DNA of 64,000 nucleotides from an uncultured Comamonadaceae bacterium (GCA_946482595.1 CAMLSD010000009.1:11233-75232), one strand, 5' to 3'. Counted from the first letter of the stretch, positions 46,848-62,271 are shown. The notes: a model not told the origin generated them from the sequence alone. Program-made: numbers and translations.

Positions 46848-46941
46848 TCCGGATCCGGCAGTGCTTCAGCGCTGCCCCTTGCGGGCCCGTCCGGGCCCAT
46901 GTTGCGTCTGGTCGCGGACGCCAATCTAGATGGAGAGATGA

Positions 46942-47562
46942 ATGAAATTCGTCGCATTCGAGCGTACGTTGCAGGGGACCGGAGCGAGCCGCCGCCTGCG
47001 CCGCGCCGACAAGGTGCCTGGCATTGTCTACGGGGCCGGTGAGCCCAAGATGATCGAACTGGATCACAACGCGCTGTTCCACGCGCTCAAGAAGGAAGCC
47101 TTCCACTCGTCGCTGCTCGACATGGAAGTCGCCGGCAAGAGCGAAAAGGTCATCCTGCGTGACTACCAGATGCACCCGTACAAGCAGCAGGTCCTGCACA
47201 TCGACTTCCAGCGCGTGGACAACACCACCCGCATCGTGAAGCGCGTGCCGCTGCACTTCAAGAACGAAGAAAACTCCCCGGCCGTCAAGCTGGACAAGTG
47301 CCTGGTGAGCCATGTGGTCAACGAGCTGCGCATCGAATGCCTGGCCGCAGCCCTGCCCGAGTTCCTCGAAGTCGACCTGGGCAACCTGACCAAGGGCCAG
47401 TCGCTGCACGTCAATGACCTGACGCTGCCGGCCGGCGTGAAGGTTGTGACCCACGGCAAGCCGAACCCGGTCGTGGCAACCGTGGTCGAGCCGGTCGAAG
47501 AAGTCATTGCACCGGTGGCTGCTCCGGCACCTGCCCCGGCCAAGGGCAAAGGCAAGAAGTGA
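46942..47562 (+). CDS. rplY: 50S ribosomal protein L25/general stress protein Ctc
   Basis: 206 residues, the longer Ctc-type form. [21 protein letters not shown] and [17 protein letters not shown] open the 5S-rRNA-binding domain; the C-terminal TL5-like domain ends in an Ala/Pro/Lys-rich tail. GGAGAG precedes the ATG. It lies after prs and before pth, the usual order. Confidence 0.95.
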   Translation: MKFVAFERTLQGTGASRRLRRADKVPGIVYGAGEPKMIELDHNALFHALKKEAFHSSLLDMEVAGKSEKVILRDYQMHPYKQQVLHIDFQRVDNTTRIVKRVPLHFKNEENSPAVKLDKCLVSHVVNELRIECLAAALPEFLEVDLGNLTKGQSLHVNDLTLPAGVKVVTHGKPNPVVATVVEPVEEVIAPVAAPAPAPAKGKGKK

Positions 47563-47607
47563 ACCTCGCGCGACGCTGACCTTCCGGGTTGGCGTGACGC
47601 GGTTCTG

Positions 47608-47632
47608 CAAGGCCCCGCAATGCGGGGCCTTG
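47608..47632 (+). terminator. Rho-independent terminator after rplY
   Basis: CAAGGCCCCGC and GCGGGGCCTTG form an 11-bp perfect stem with a three-base loop, followed by CTGTTTG. The T run is short, but the stem is strong and directly downstream of the rplY stop. Confidence 0.75.
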
Positions 47633-47738
47633 CTGTTTGTGCATCCCACCTGCGTGCCCCGGCGACCCGAGCCGGCCGCCAGCGGTCTGCGCCGCGTGGA
47701 CGGGCCGCACACCCCGCATGCCCCGATAATTCCGCACC

Positions 47739-48695
<957 letters not shown>

Positions 48696-48733
48696 TCAGG
48701 GCAGTGGACGGGCGGGGGCAAGGGGGGCAGGCT

Positions 48734-49234
48734 TCAGGACTCCTGCCGCACGCGATCCTGCAGCCGCGCCAGGACCGAGGGTGCCACGAACTTGGAAACA
48801 TCACCGCCGAGCATGGCAATCTCGCGCACGAAGGTGCCGGAGACGAACTGATACTGGTCCGAGGGTGTGAGAAACACGGTTTCCACCTCAGGCATGAGCT
48901 GGCGGTTCATGCCGGCCATCTGGAATTCGTATTCGAAATCGCTGACGGCCCGCAGCCCGCGCACGACCACCCGGCCGCCGTGTGCCACGACAAAGTCGCG
49001 CAGCAGGCCGCGAAACGGCATGACCTCGACGTTGGGATACGGGCGGGCCTCTTCGCGGGCGATCTCCAGGCGCTCATCGAGCGAGAACATCGTGCGCTTG
49101 TGATGCCCGGCGGCCACGGCCACGATCAGGCGGTCGAACAGCGCGCAGGCACGGCGCATCAGGTCTTCGTGCCCCAGGGTCATCGGGTCGAATGTGCCGG
49201 GGTAGACGGCAACGATGCTGCGGGTCGGAGTCAT
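48734..49234 (-). CDS. coaD: Phosphopantetheine adenylyltransferase
   Basis: 166 residues. [20 protein letters not shown] has the TxGH nucleotidyltransferase motif, [20 protein letters not shown] and [13 protein letters not shown] are typical. It makes dephospho-CoA. Located between rsmD and ferredoxin, probably one transcript. Confidence 0.96.
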   Translation of the reverse strand: MTPTRSIVAVYPGTFDPMTLGHEDLMRRACALFDRLIVAVAAGHHKRTMFSLDERLEIAREEARPYPNVEVMPFRGLLRDFVVAHGGRVVVRGLRAVSDFEYEFQMAGMNRQLMPEVETVFLTPSDQYQFVSGTFVREIAMLGGDVSKFVAPSVLARLQDRVRQES

Positions 49235-49264
49235 GGTGCAGTGCGGGATGGCAATGGGGGCAGT

Positions 49265-49873
49265 TTAGCGGCGTTGCAGCAGCCGGAAGTGCACCGCCCC
49301 GGCGCGGGCCTCGCGCAAGGGCTCCAGGCCCAGTGCCTGCAGCGACGCGGTGTCCAGCAGCCGATCCGATTCGACATACACCAGACCCCCTTCGCCCACG
49401 AGGCAGGCGGCCCGCCGCACGGCGGCGTCGAACAGGTCGGCGTCGAAGGGCGGGTCGAGAAACACCAGGTCGAAGGGCGGCACCGACCGGGCCTCGGCCC
49501 GATCCATCCACACGAGCGCATCGGCCCGCTCGACGTGCACCATCGAAGCCGACAGACGCTCAGCCGTGGCCTGAAGCTGGCGCACCAGCGCCGGGTCCCG
49601 CTCGAGCAGCACCACGTCCTGTGCGCCGCGCGAGGCGGCTTCGAACCCGAGCGCTCCCGTGCCGGCAAAGGCATCCAGGCAGCGCCAGCCGGTGAGGTCC
49701 TGGCCCAGCCAGTTGAACAGGGTTTCTCGCACCCGGTCGAGCGTGGGGCGCAGGCCTTCGCGATCGGCCACGGGCAGGCGCGTGCGCTTCCATTGGCCAC
49801 CGATGATGCGCACCTCGTGGGGGGCACGGCGAGGCGCTGAAGCGGTCGAAGAGGGGGCTTTGGGAGGTCGCAC
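49265..49873 (-). CDS. rsmD: 16S rRNA (guanine966-N2)-methyltransferase RsmD
   Basis: 202 residues from GTG 49873. VRIIGGQWKRTRLPVAD, RPTLDRVRETLFNWL, CLDAFAGTGALGFEAASRGA (SAM site) and FLDPPF (catalytic) identify it. It is divergent from ftsY with a 39-base gap, a conserved arrangement. Confidence 0.94.
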   Translation of the reverse strand: MRPPKAPSSTASAPRRAPHEVRIIGGQWKRTRLPVADREGLRPTLDRVRETLFNWLGQDLTGWRCLDAFAGTGALGFEAASRGAQDVVLLERDPALVRQLQATAERLSASMVHVERADALVWMDRAEARSVPPFDLVFLDPPFDADLFDAAVRRAACLVGEGGLVYVESDRLLDTASLQALGLEPLREARAGAVHFRLLQRR

Positions 49874-49912
49874 GGCCCGGATTCTAGAATCGCAGCTTGC
49901 AACGGATCCTCC

Positions 49913-51103
<1,191 letters not shown>

Positions 51104-51916
51104 AGCGAGACGGATCGAGCGGGACCTGCCCGGAGTCGAGGTCGTCGAACCAGGTCGAGGGCGGAGGATCCTGTTCCTGCGGCCAGTCCTCGTCGGCCTC
51201 GGTGGGTTCAAACGCCTGGCCAGGCGCTGCACCCGGGCGCGCCGGCATGTCGGCGGCGCGGCCTTCGGGGGTCTGGCGGCCGGCGCCGGCGGCAGTCGAT
51301 AGGCCCGCGACAGGGGCGAACGACTCGCGCACTGCCATCGGGGATGGCAGTTCACCTTCGGTCCAGATCTGCAGCGGGATGCCTGCGGTCTGCAGCACGC
51401 GGTCCATGCGCGCATGCCGGCGTTGCGACTTTTCGCTTTCCTGGCCCTTGGGTGCACGCACCTCGACGATGCCCAGCACCTGGGAGTCGGCGTCACACAC
51501 GACCAGATCGGCGCACAGCTGGCCCACTCGGCGCAGCCACTCGGCGTACGAGTGGCGAGTGGGCACCTTGATGAACCGGGCCAGCGGCACCTGCGCCAGG
51601 ATCACGTGATCAGGCAGGGCGCTGCGCAGCAGGCGAAAGGCCTGGCGCTCGTGCGCCGTCATGATGCGTGTGGATTGCGGGTGCCAGGCCATCAGGGTGT
51701 CCAGCCCCTCCGAGCCACGCTTGCCCGAGCGGGCGGGGACCACCGGCGGCTTGCGGCGCAGGAACCAGCCGACACCGACAAGTGCAATTGCAGCAACAGC
51801 CAGCAGTGGCCAGAGTTCTTCCATGGGCGGTGTGTCGCAGGTAAGTGAAGGACAACTACAAACCTTACCCTGCGCCTTGCGACGGGTCAACCTGCGTTGC
51901 GCAGTGCGGCCCGCAA

Positions 51917-53281
51917 TCAGCGACCCATGCCGGGCAGGCCCTTCATGCCACCCATGCGCTTCATCATCTTCATCAGGCCGCCGCCCTTCATCTTTTTCAT
52001 CATGCCCTGCATCTGCTCGAACTGATTGAGCAGGCGATTGACCTCCTGCACCTGGACGCCTGCGCCGGCGGCAATGCGGCGCTTGCGGCTGGCCTTGATC
52101 AGCTCCGGCTTGCGGCGCTCCAGGGCGGTCATCGAATTGATGATGCCTTCCATGCGACGCACCTCACGTTCGGCGCGGTCCATGTCGGCCTGGCCGGCCT
52201 TGGCGGCGATCTGGCTGGGCAGCTTGTCCATCAGTCCGGCCAGCCCGCCCATCTTTTTCATCTGGGAGATCTGGCCCAGAAAGTCGTTGAGGTCGAAGCC
52301 CTCGCCAGACTTGACCTTGTCGGCGAGCTTCTGCGCTGCCTGCAGGTCCACGCCCTTCTGCACTTCCTCGACCAGGGCCACGATGTCGCCCATGCCGAGC
52401 ACCCGCCCGGCGTGGCGTTCGGCGTCGAAGACCTCCAGGCCGTCGATCTTCTCGGACACCCCTGCAAACTTGATCGGCGCGCCGGTGACCTGCCGCACGG
52501 ACAGCGCGGCACCACCGCGGGAATCGCCGTCCAGCTTGGTCAGCACCACCCCGGTGAGCGGCAGGGCTTCCTTGAAGGCCTTGGCCGTGTTGATGGCGTC
52601 CTGACCCTGCATGGCGTCCACGACAAACAGCGTCTCGACCGGGTTCAGCACGGCATGCAGCTCGCGGATCTCGGCCATCAGCGCTTCATCGATGGCCAGA
52701 CGGCCTGCGGTGTCCACCAGCAGCACATCAAAGTAGTGGCGGCGTGCATGGTCGATCGCGGCGCGGGCGATGTCCACCGGCTTGTCCGACGGCTGGGACG
52801 GGAACCACTCGGCCCCGGCAGCGCGCGTGACGGTCTTGAGCTGCTCGATGGCCGCCGGTCGATAGACGTCGGCCGAGACGGTCAACACCTTCTTCTTGCG
52901 CTTTTCGATCAGGTGCTTGGCCAGCTTGGCCGTGGTGGTGGTCTTGCCGGCGCCCTGCAGGCCGGCCATCAGGATCACGGCCGGCGGCTGCGCCGCAAGG
53001 TTGATGTCGCTCACCCCCGCACCCATCGTGGCGGTGAGTTCCTTGTGGACCAGGCCCACCAGTGCCTGGCCGGGCGAGAGCGAACCCACGACCTCCTGGC
53101 CCAGCGCCTTGTCCTTGACCCGTGTGATGAAGTCGCGCACCACGGGCAGGGCCACGTCGGCTTCGAGCAGGGCCATGCGCACCTCGCGCAGCATGTCCTG
53201 GACGTTGCTTTCGGTGATGCGGGCCTGGCCGCGCATCTGTTTGACCAGGCGCGACAGGCGATCGGAGAGAGTGGAGGCCAT
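51917..53281 (-). CDS. ffh: Signal recognition particle protein Ffh
   Basis: 454 residues from ATG 53281. N domain LSDRLSRLVKQMRGQARI, GTPase GLQGAGKTTTTAKLAKHL, DTAGRLAIDEALM and TKLDGDSRGGAAL, and a Met-rich M domain at the C-terminus (QMQGMMKKMKGGGLMKMMKR). The cytosolic partner of FtsY. An 88-residue upward extension in frame is spurious. Confidence 0.97.
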   Translation of the reverse strand: MASTLSDRLSRLVKQMRGQARITESNVQDMLREVRMALLEADVALPVVRDFITRVKDKALGQEVVGSLSPGQALVGLVHKELTATMGAGVSDINLAAQPPAVILMAGLQGAGKTTTTAKLAKHLIEKRKKKVLTVSADVYRPAAIEQLKTVTRAAGAEWFPSQPSDKPVDIARAAIDHARRHYFDVLLVDTAGRLAIDEALMAEIRELHAVLNPVETLFVVDAMQGQDAINTAKAFKEALPLTGVVLTKLDGDSRGGAALSVRQVTGAPIKFAGVSEKIDGLEVFDAERHAGRVLGMGDIVALVEEVQKGVDLQAAQKLADKVKSGEGFDLNDFLGQISQMKKMGGLAGLMDKLPSQIAAKAGQADMDRAEREVRRMEGIINSMTALERRKPELIKASRKRRIAAGAGVQVQEVNRLLNQFEQMQGMMKKMKGGGLMKMMKRMGGMKGLPGMGR

Positions 53282-53360
53282 GAATGGGGAGCGCCGGGGA
53301 AGCGGCGGCCTTGCGAAAGTACACTGTGCGGATGATTCTATCTTCCGGGTCTGCAAGGCC

Positions 53361-54176
53361 ATGATGGCCTCGGTGATGGCACAACCTGTCCTGATCGTCG
53401 CGGCCAGCCTGGCGGCGCTGGCGGCGTATGCGGCGGCGCTCGTGCGCAACGAGCGCGCGGCGCACGCGCTGCACTGGGCCCTGCTGGTCGGCTGGCTGGC
53501 GCATGGACTGGCGATCGCGGTGGAAACCTCGGGCGTCGGCACCACCGGCCAGGGGGCCCGCTTCGGTTTCGCACCGGCCTTGTCGATGACCCTGTGGCTC
53601 GTGCTGGCCGTCTATGCCGTCGAGAGCCGCTTCGTGCCCCTGCCCGGCGTGAGGCGCACGCTGGCCCTGCTGGGCATCAGTGCGGTGGGGCTGGCGCTGG
53701 TCTTCCCCGGTGAGGTGCGGACCCAGCTGCCGTCGGCCTGGATGCCGCTGCACTGGATCCTGGGCATTGCGTCGTACGGCCTGTTCGGCGCCGCCGTGCT
53801 GCATGCCGCGCTGCTGTCCAATGCCGAACGCCAGATGCGCAGCCAGCGCGGCCGTGTGGCGCCCACGCCGCTGGGGTTGCCGCTGCTGCGCCTGGAAAAG
53901 CTCACCTTCCGCTTCGTGGCGGCTGGCTTTGTGGTGCTGACCGCGGCGCTGGTGCTGGGCTGGTGGTTCGCCACGCCCTGGCGCTGGGACCACAAGACCA
54001 TCTTCTCGGTGCTGGCCTGGATCGTCTTTGCCGGGCTGCTGGCGGGGCGCCGCAGCTTCGGCTGGCGCGGCCGCATGGCCACCCGCTGGATCTACACCGG
54101 CGCCACCTTGCTGCTGCTGGCCTATGTGGGCTCACGCTTCGTGCTCGAGGTCGTGCTGCAGCGGGTGGGTGCATGA
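53361..54176 (+). CDS. Cytochrome c biogenesis CcsA/YpjD family membrane protein
   Basis: 271 residues, about eight membrane helices. The cytochrome_C_asm (WWD-like) region is seen around WMPLHWILGIASYGLFGAAVLHA and WRWDHKTIFSVLAWIVFAGLL. Near ffh in most Burkholderiales. Divergent from ffh. Tandem ATGs at 53361 and 53364. The exact haem role is not proven for this family. Confidence 0.87.
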   Translation: MMASVMAQPVLIVAASLAALAAYAAALVRNERAAHALHWALLVGWLAHGLAIAVETSGVGTTGQGARFGFAPALSMTLWLVLAVYAVESRFVPLPGVRRTLALLGISAVGLALVFPGEVRTQLPSAWMPLHWILGIASYGLFGAAVLHAALLSNAERQMRSQRGRVAPTPLGLPLLRLEKLTFRFVAAGFVVLTAALVLGWWFATPWRWDHKTIFSVLAWIVFAGLLAGRRSFGWRGRMATRWIYTGATLLLLAYVGSRFVLEVVLQRVGA

Positions 54177-54217
54177 CACCGACGCCCACTCCCGTTCTTT
54201 CCTGACTCCTCACATCC

Positions 54218-54457
54218 ATGGCGAAATATCTGGTGCTGGTGCTGGTCGTGGTGCTGGTGGTGTGGTTCATCCGCCGAGGACGCGGGCCACAGGCGCGGCC
54301 CACCCGGCCGCAGCCGCCCTCGGGCAAGGCCCGCGTGCCCCAGCAGATGCTGGCGTGTGCCCATTGCGGCATGCACCTGCCCGCACCCGAGGCGCTGTTC
54401 GACTCCCAGGAGCGTCCCTACTGCAGCGAGGCGCACCGCGCCGCGGGCCCTCGCTGA
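54218..54457 (+). CDS. PP0621 family small protein
   Basis: 79 residues. One N-terminal hydrophobic helix (YLVLVLVVVLVVWFI) followed by LACAHCGMHLPAPEALF and PYCSEAHRA, a CxxC...C...H metal-binding-like motif. A conserved neighbour of pilS in this group. Confidence 0.88.
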   Translation: MAKYLVLVLVVVLVVWFIRRGRGPQARPTRPQPPSGKARVPQQMLACAHCGMHLPAPEALFDSQERPYCSEAHRAAGPR

Positions 54458-54470
54458 AGGGTCGGGCAGC

Positions 54471-56408
54471 ATGGCAGACGCACGGGTCGAACGACGCAAG
54501 GGCGGTGATCGCCGTGGCGGGCGCCGCGCGTCGGACCGGCGCACCGGTGCGTCCGCAGCACCCCCTTCGACTCCGGAAGCGGCGTCCCCGGAGTCATGGT
54601 TTGCCGCTCTGGGCGTGGCGCAGGACACCCAGGTCGACGACGAGACCGAAGAATCCGGCTACGCAAACTGGGGCCAGCCCACGTCGAACGACTCGCGCTT
54701 CCTGACGCGCCAGGCGCGCAAGCTGCTCGGCTCGCCTCAGGCGTCCTTCGAGCGCATCTACCGCGCCTTCCTCGGGGCGCGCCTGGCGGTCGGCATCGTG
54801 CTGATGGGGGCGCATCTGACGGCCTATGTGCTCGGCAACCCCGGTGTGCTGCCGGCTCTGGCTGGCTGCGTGATCTATGCCGTGCTCACGGCGCTGGTCT
54901 GGGGTCGTGCACGTTGGGCCCGGCCGGCAGAGTCGGCTGTCCCGACCGTGCGGCTGCGCCGCCGCGACTGGCTGATGACCATTGCGATCGACGTGGCGAT
55001 GTTCGGTGCGCTGCATCTGCTGGCGCCAAGCACGGGGCTGAGCTATGCCCCGTTGATGGCGGTGCCGGTGCTGATGGCCGGCGTGCTGACCCGCCGTGTC
55101 GCGGCATTGGGCGTGGCAGCGCTGGTCGCGCTGCTGCTGCTGGGCAGCGCCTGGTTCGGCGCCACGCAGGGCGGCGACCTCGGCAGCCTGATGACGCAGG
55201 CGGGACTGATCGGCAGCGGGTACTTTGTCGTGGCCTTCCTCGCCGGCGAAATGGCCGGGCGCCTCGCGCGCCAGGAGGTCGCGGCGCAGGGCGGCCTCGA
55301 ACTCGCGCGCCAGCAGGCTCAGCTCAACCGGCTCGTGATCGAGGAACTCCAGGAAGGCGTGCTGGTGGTCGATCGGCGCCAGCGGGTGCGTGCTTTCAAC
55401 CCGGCGGCCCGGCGCCTGCTGGCCGATGACGATGGCACGGTCGTTCCGCTGCGGTATCTGCAGATCCATCCGGCCTGGGCGCCGCTGGCCGCGGCTGTCG
55501 GTCAGGCGTTCGAGCGTGGCGAATGGCCCACGGCCGGCAAGGAGATCGTGCTGCCGTTTGCCGGCGGCGAACCCCGGGCGCTGCGCGTGCGCATGCGTTT
55601 CACGCGGCGACGCGACACCCAGCACGCCGAAGACCTGTGCGTGCTGTTCCTCGAAGACCTGCGTGACGTGCAGGCCCGCATCCGCCAGGAGAAGCTGGCG
55701 GCGATGGGTCGCATCTCGGCGGGCATTGCCCACGAGATCCGCAACCCGCTGGCGGCCATCTCGCAGGCCAATGCGCTGATGGCCGAAGATGCGCAGTCCG
55801 CCACGCAGCAGCGGCTCACGCAGATGGTGTCCGACAACGTCGAGCGGCTGAAGCGCATCGTGGACGACGTGATGGAGGTGGCCCCCGGCGGCCCGCCCAT
55901 CCATGCCGAACTGATCGACGTGACAGCCCTGGTGGGCGCAAGCTGCAGCGAGTGGGCCCGCACCGCGCGGCTGCCGCTGGACGAGCGCAGCCCGCTGCGG
56001 GTGGATCTGCCCAGCCAGGCGCTGGGCGTGCGTTTTGATGCCGAGCACCTGCGTCGTGTGCTCGTCAACCTGCTCGACAACGCCTATCGACACGCCTCGG
56101 GCCAGCCGGGCAGCGTGGAGCTGCGCCTGGTCGCCGATGGCGACGCGCTCGTGCTGCTCAGCGTGGCCAGTGACGGCGCACCCATCCCGCCCGAAGTCGA
56201 GCGTTACCTCTTCGAACCATTCTTCTCGACGCGCAGCCGGGGCACGGGCCTGGGCTTGTATATTTGCAAGGAACTGTGCGAGCGCTATGGCGCAACGATC
56301 GACTATCGCCTGCGCGGGGAGGCCCACGCGGCGCGCAACGAGTTCTTCGTGATGATGCACCGCGAGCCGCTCGAGACCCCCGAAGCAAGCCTGAACCTGG
56401 CCCGATGA
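54471..56408 (+). CDS. pilS: Sensor histidine kinase PilS-like
   Basis: 645 residues. A basic N-terminal tail and linker are followed by six membrane segments (about 110-260), a PAS domain (ELQEGVLVVDRRQRVRAFN) and the kinase core: H-box GIAHEIRNPLAAISQAN, N-box LLDNAYRHA, G-box RGTGLGLYICKELCERYG. It senses pilin in the membrane in Pseudomonas and activates PilR. Coupled to pilR by ATGA. No pilA is in the window. Confidence 0.9.
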   Translation: MADARVERRKGGDRRGGRRASDRRTGASAAPPSTPEAASPESWFAALGVAQDTQVDDETEESGYANWGQPTSNDSRFLTRQARKLLGSPQASFERIYRAFLGARLAVGIVLMGAHLTAYVLGNPGVLPALAGCVIYAVLTALVWGRARWARPAESAVPTVRLRRRDWLMTIAIDVAMFGALHLLAPSTGLSYAPLMAVPVLMAGVLTRRVAALGVAALVALLLLGSAWFGATQGGDLGSLMTQAGLIGSGYFVVAFLAGEMAGRLARQEVAAQGGLELARQQAQLNRLVIEELQEGVLVVDRRQRVRAFNPAARRLLADDDGTVVPLRYLQIHPAWAPLAAAVGQAFERGEWPTAGKEIVLPFAGGEPRALRVRMRFTRRRDTQHAEDLCVLFLEDLRDVQARIRQEKLAAMGRISAGIAHEIRNPLAAISQANALMAEDAQSATQQRLTQMVSDNVERLKRIVDDVMEVAPGGPPIHAELIDVTALVGASCSEWARTARLPLDERSPLRVDLPSQALGVRFDAEHLRRVLVNLLDNAYRHASGQPGSVELRLVADGDALVLLSVASDGAPIPPEVERYLFEPFFSTRSRGTGLGLYICKELCERYGATIDYRLRGEAHAARNEFFVMMHREPLETPEASLNLAR

Positions 56409-58006
56409 CTTCCGCATCCCACTACAGCCTGCTTGTCGTCGACGACGAGCCCGATCTGCGTACCCTGTATGAGCTCACGCTGCTGCGCGAGGGATACGAC
56501 GTCGAGACCGCGGGCACCGTCGAGGACGCCTGGGCGCGTCTGCGTGATCGCACCTACAGCGCGGTCATCACCGACATGCGCCTGCCCGATGGCAACGGAC
56601 TGGACCTGCTGCGCCGCCTCGAGCAGGCCGGCCGGCGCGAGAAGACCATCATGATCACCGCCTTCGGCTCACCCGAAAACGCGGTCGAGGCCCTGAAGGC
56701 CGGCGCCTACGACTACCTCACGAAGCCCGTCGACCTGAAGCAGTTCCGTGCGGTCATTGCGTCGGCGCTGGGCCGGCCGGCCGCTGCCGCACCGCCGGCA
56801 GCACCCGCACCTGTGGGAGCGGTGGCACCCAGCAGCCCGGCCGCCACCCGGGGCAGCGTGCGGGCGGCCGCTCCGGCGGTGATGGTCACCGGTGCAGCCG
56901 GCTCCCTCGATCGCATGGCGGGGCGTTCGACCGCGCTGCAGCAGGTGCGCGAGCTGATCGAAAAGGTGGCACGCAGCATGGCGCCCGTGCTGGTGCAGGG
57001 CGAGTCCGGCACCGGCAAGGAGCTGGTTGCACGCTCCATCCATGAAAGCAGTGCGCGTCGTGCCCAGCCTTTCATTGCCGTCAACTGCGGGGCCATCCCC
57101 GAGCAACTGCTTGAAGCCGAATTTTTCGGCTACCGCAAGGGAGCCTTCACCGGCGCCAATGAAGACCGTGAAGGCTTCTTCCAGGCGGCGCGGGGCGGCA
57201 CGCTGTTCCTCGACGAGATCGGTGACCTGCCGTTGTCGATGCAGTCCAAGCTGCTGCGCGTGATCCAGGAGCGCGCCGTGCGGCCGGTGGGTGCGGTCAG
57301 CGAAACGCCGGTGGACGTGCGCATCGTCAGCGCCACCCACAAGGACCTGGCCGCCGAGGTGCAGGGCGGGCGGTTCCGGCAGGACCTGTACTACCGTCTG
57401 AACGTGATCCAGATCCGCGTGCCGGCCCTGCGCGAACGGGCCGAAGACCTGCCGCTGATCTGCGAGCGTGTGCTCGAACGTATTGCCCAGGACGCCGGCG
57501 TGTGGCCTCCACCCAAGCTCGGCGCCGAAGCGCTCGACCACCTGATGCGCTATCCCTTCCCGGGCAACGTGCGTGAGCTCGAGAACCTGTTGCACCGTGC
57601 CGTCGCCTTGTCCGGCGGCGACTGGATCGAGCGGGCCGACCTCGGCCTGCCGGACCTGGCCTTCAGTGACTCGGCTGGCCAGGACCTCGACGCGCATGAC
57701 GCTGCACGCATCCCGGGCGGTGCAGGGCAGGGCGGCGCATCGTCACGCGCCGGCGCGCAGGCGGCCGCTCCGGGCAACGCTCCAGCGCCATTGCCCACCG
57801 ACCTCGTGGCCTATCTCGATGCAGTTGAGCGCGACATCCTCGTGCGTGCCCTCGAGAAGCACCGTTTCAATCGCACGGCCGCGGGCGCAAGTCTGGGGCT
57901 GTCATTGCGCCAGATGCGCTACCGCATGGCGCGGCTGGGTGTGCTGGTGGCCGAGCACGGCGTGGCGGTCGAGCCCGAGGGCACCGGCGAGCACGATGAC
58001 GCCTGA
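56405..58006 (+). CDS. pilR: Sigma54-dependent response regulator PilR-like
   Basis: 533 residues. Receiver domain with DDEPD and phospho-acceptor TDMRLPDGNG, AAA+ domain with GESGTGKELVARSIH (Walker A), the sigma54-contact GAFTGA loop and GGTLFLDEIGD (Walker B), and a C-terminal Fis-type HTH (FNRTAAGASLGLSLRQMRY). A 45-residue Ala/Pro linker lies between the first two domains. Activates sigma54 promoters, in pseudomonads pilA. Confidence 0.92.
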   Translation: MTSASHYSLLVVDDEPDLRTLYELTLLREGYDVETAGTVEDAWARLRDRTYSAVITDMRLPDGNGLDLLRRLEQAGRREKTIMITAFGSPENAVEALKAGAYDYLTKPVDLKQFRAVIASALGRPAAAAPPAAPAPVGAVAPSSPAATRGSVRAAAPAVMVTGAAGSLDRMAGRSTALQQVRELIEKVARSMAPVLVQGESGTGKELVARSIHESSARRAQPFIAVNCGAIPEQLLEAEFFGYRKGAFTGANEDREGFFQAARGGTLFLDEIGDLPLSMQSKLLRVIQERAVRPVGAVSETPVDVRIVSATHKDLAAEVQGGRFRQDLYYRLNVIQIRVPALRERAEDLPLICERVLERIAQDAGVWPPPKLGAEALDHLMRYPFPGNVRELENLLHRAVALSGGDWIERADLGLPDLAFSDSAGQDLDAHDAARIPGGAGQGGASSRAGAQAAAPGNAPAPLPTDLVAYLDAVERDILVRALEKHRFNRTAAGASLGLSLRQMRYRMARLGVLVAEHGVAVEPEGTGEHDDA

Positions 58007-58595
58007 GCCGGCCGGCGGGCCGGGCTGGACACACGACGGCTGGTGGGGTGCTGCGCGCGCCGTGCCGTCGCCGAACTTCGGTGAGCGCCCTGCCGATGCG
58101 CGCATCGATCTCGTGGTGGTGCATTCGATCAGCCTGCCGCCGGGCCACCATGGCGGGACGCACATCGAGTCGCTGTTCACCAATCGCCTCGACTGGGACG
58201 CCCATCCTTACTTCGAGCAGATCCGGGGCATCGAGGTCTCGGCGCATTTCGTGATCCTGCGCAACGGCGAATTGCTGCAGTTCGTCTCGTGCGACCGGCG
58301 TGCCTGGCACGCCGGGAGATCCTCGTTCGAAGGGCGCGACAACTGCAATGACTACAGCATCGGCGTCGAGCTGGAGGGCCTGGAGGGGCACGCGTTCGCG
58401 CCGGTCCAGTACCACCGGCTGTGTGATCTGCTGAAGGCGCTGCGCGAGCGGTATCCCATCCAGCACGTACGGGGGCATGAGCATGTGGCCCCCGGGCGCA
58501 AGCAGGATCCTGGGGCGGCCTTCGACTGGGCTGCCGTGCGGCTTGCGCTCGGTTGGCCGGATCGGTGTTTTCCCTCTTCACGCGCAGCCACTTGA
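57996..58595 (+). CDS. ampD: 1,6-anhydro-N-acetylmuramyl-L-alanine amidase AmpD
   Basis: 199 residues. Amidase_2 fold: VVVHSISLPPG with the first zinc His, VSAHFVILRNGELLQFVSCD, NDYSIGVELEGLEG and the late His/Asp in VRGHEHVAPGRKQDPG. Cytosolic muropeptide recycling. Overlaps pilR by 11 bases, a conserved order here. Confidence 0.94.
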   Translation: MTPEPAGGPGWTHDGWWGAARAVPSPNFGERPADARIDLVVVHSISLPPGHHGGTHIESLFTNRLDWDAHPYFEQIRGIEVSAHFVILRNGELLQFVSCDRRAWHAGRSSFEGRDNCNDYSIGVELEGLEGHAFAPVQYHRLCDLLKALRERYPIQHVRGHEHVAPGRKQDPGAAFDWAAVRLALGWPDRCFPSSRAAT

Positions 58596-58828
58596 GCGCA
58601 TCACCCGTGCGTGTTGCCGCCGGAGGTGGCGCGGCACGCTCGCGTACTGAATTCGCACAGCACCGATTGACGCGGGTTTCAGGACGGCTTCGCCTGCAAA
58701 TCCAGCACTGGTGCGACTTCCCGCAAGCACAGCGCGAAATGGCGCGGCCTGCCGCGCAGCTGTGCCGGACATGACACATCCGGATACCGGAGGCCGTTGC
58801 GCATGCATCGTCATCGCCTTTGGCAAGG

Positions 58829-58875
58829 ACACTAGCGATAGCGCTTGAACAGGTGCGGCACGCTAGATATAGTGT
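58829..58875. promoter_or_regulatory. Tandem NrdR boxes upstream of nrdA
   Basis: ACACTAGCGATAGCGC at 58829-58844 and ACGCTAGATATAGTGT at 58860-58875 resemble the NrdR box (ACACTATATATAGTGT). Start-to-start spacing is 31 bases, about three helical turns, as NrdR requires. They lie 224 bases before nrdA ATG. No gene is seen in 58596-59098. Confidence 0.7.
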
Positions 58876-59098
58876 TTTGCCGTGGTATCCTCGCGCCCTC
58901 GCAAAAAAGGCCGGTGCCATGTGGAGCCCGGCCGCGGTGGCCCGGCAGGCAGTCGCTCCTGAGCGAGCGCGACCTGCACGCATCCACCACGCGGGCAGAT
59001 CCGATCCAGGCGGGAGGCGGCACAGCGCCGGCTCCAGTCAGCAGGCTACGAGCCTGATCCACAGCGTCATTCGCAGTACGAACACAGAAGGGGAATTC

Positions 59099-62014
<2,916 letters not shown>

Positions 62015-62138
62015 TGCCGCGGACGCGAACCGGGCCGATGCCGGACCTGTTCGCGGCCTTCATCACGACACGATCACCGGGCACTTCACGCAGCGATCGC
62101 GAGCCTGCATTGCGTGTGTCGACAGCGCGTCCGACATG

Positions 62139-62190
62139 CGCATGCGAATGCACCTGCGAGTGCACACGCAAGTGCACACGCAAGTGAGCG
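62139..62190. repeat. Short tandem repeats between nrdA and nrdB
   Basis: The 12-mer TGCACACGCAAG occurs twice in tandem with degenerate flanking copies (TGCACCTGCGAG). No gene is called in the 279-base gap 62015-62293. Confidence 0.5.
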
Positions 62191-62242
62191 ATCAGACGAT
62201 GCACAACGGCAACAGGTTCACGGCGCCGATGTCAAGAAGTGC

Positions 62243-62271
62243 TTGGTGTTTGAACACAACACTCTCATAAT
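62243..62271 (+). promoter_or_regulatory. Putative nrdB promoter
   Basis: TTGGTG, a 17-base spacer and CATAAT lie 23 bases before the nrdB ATG, so nrdB may have its own start besides readthrough from nrdA. The 5' leader would be short. Confidence 0.45.
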
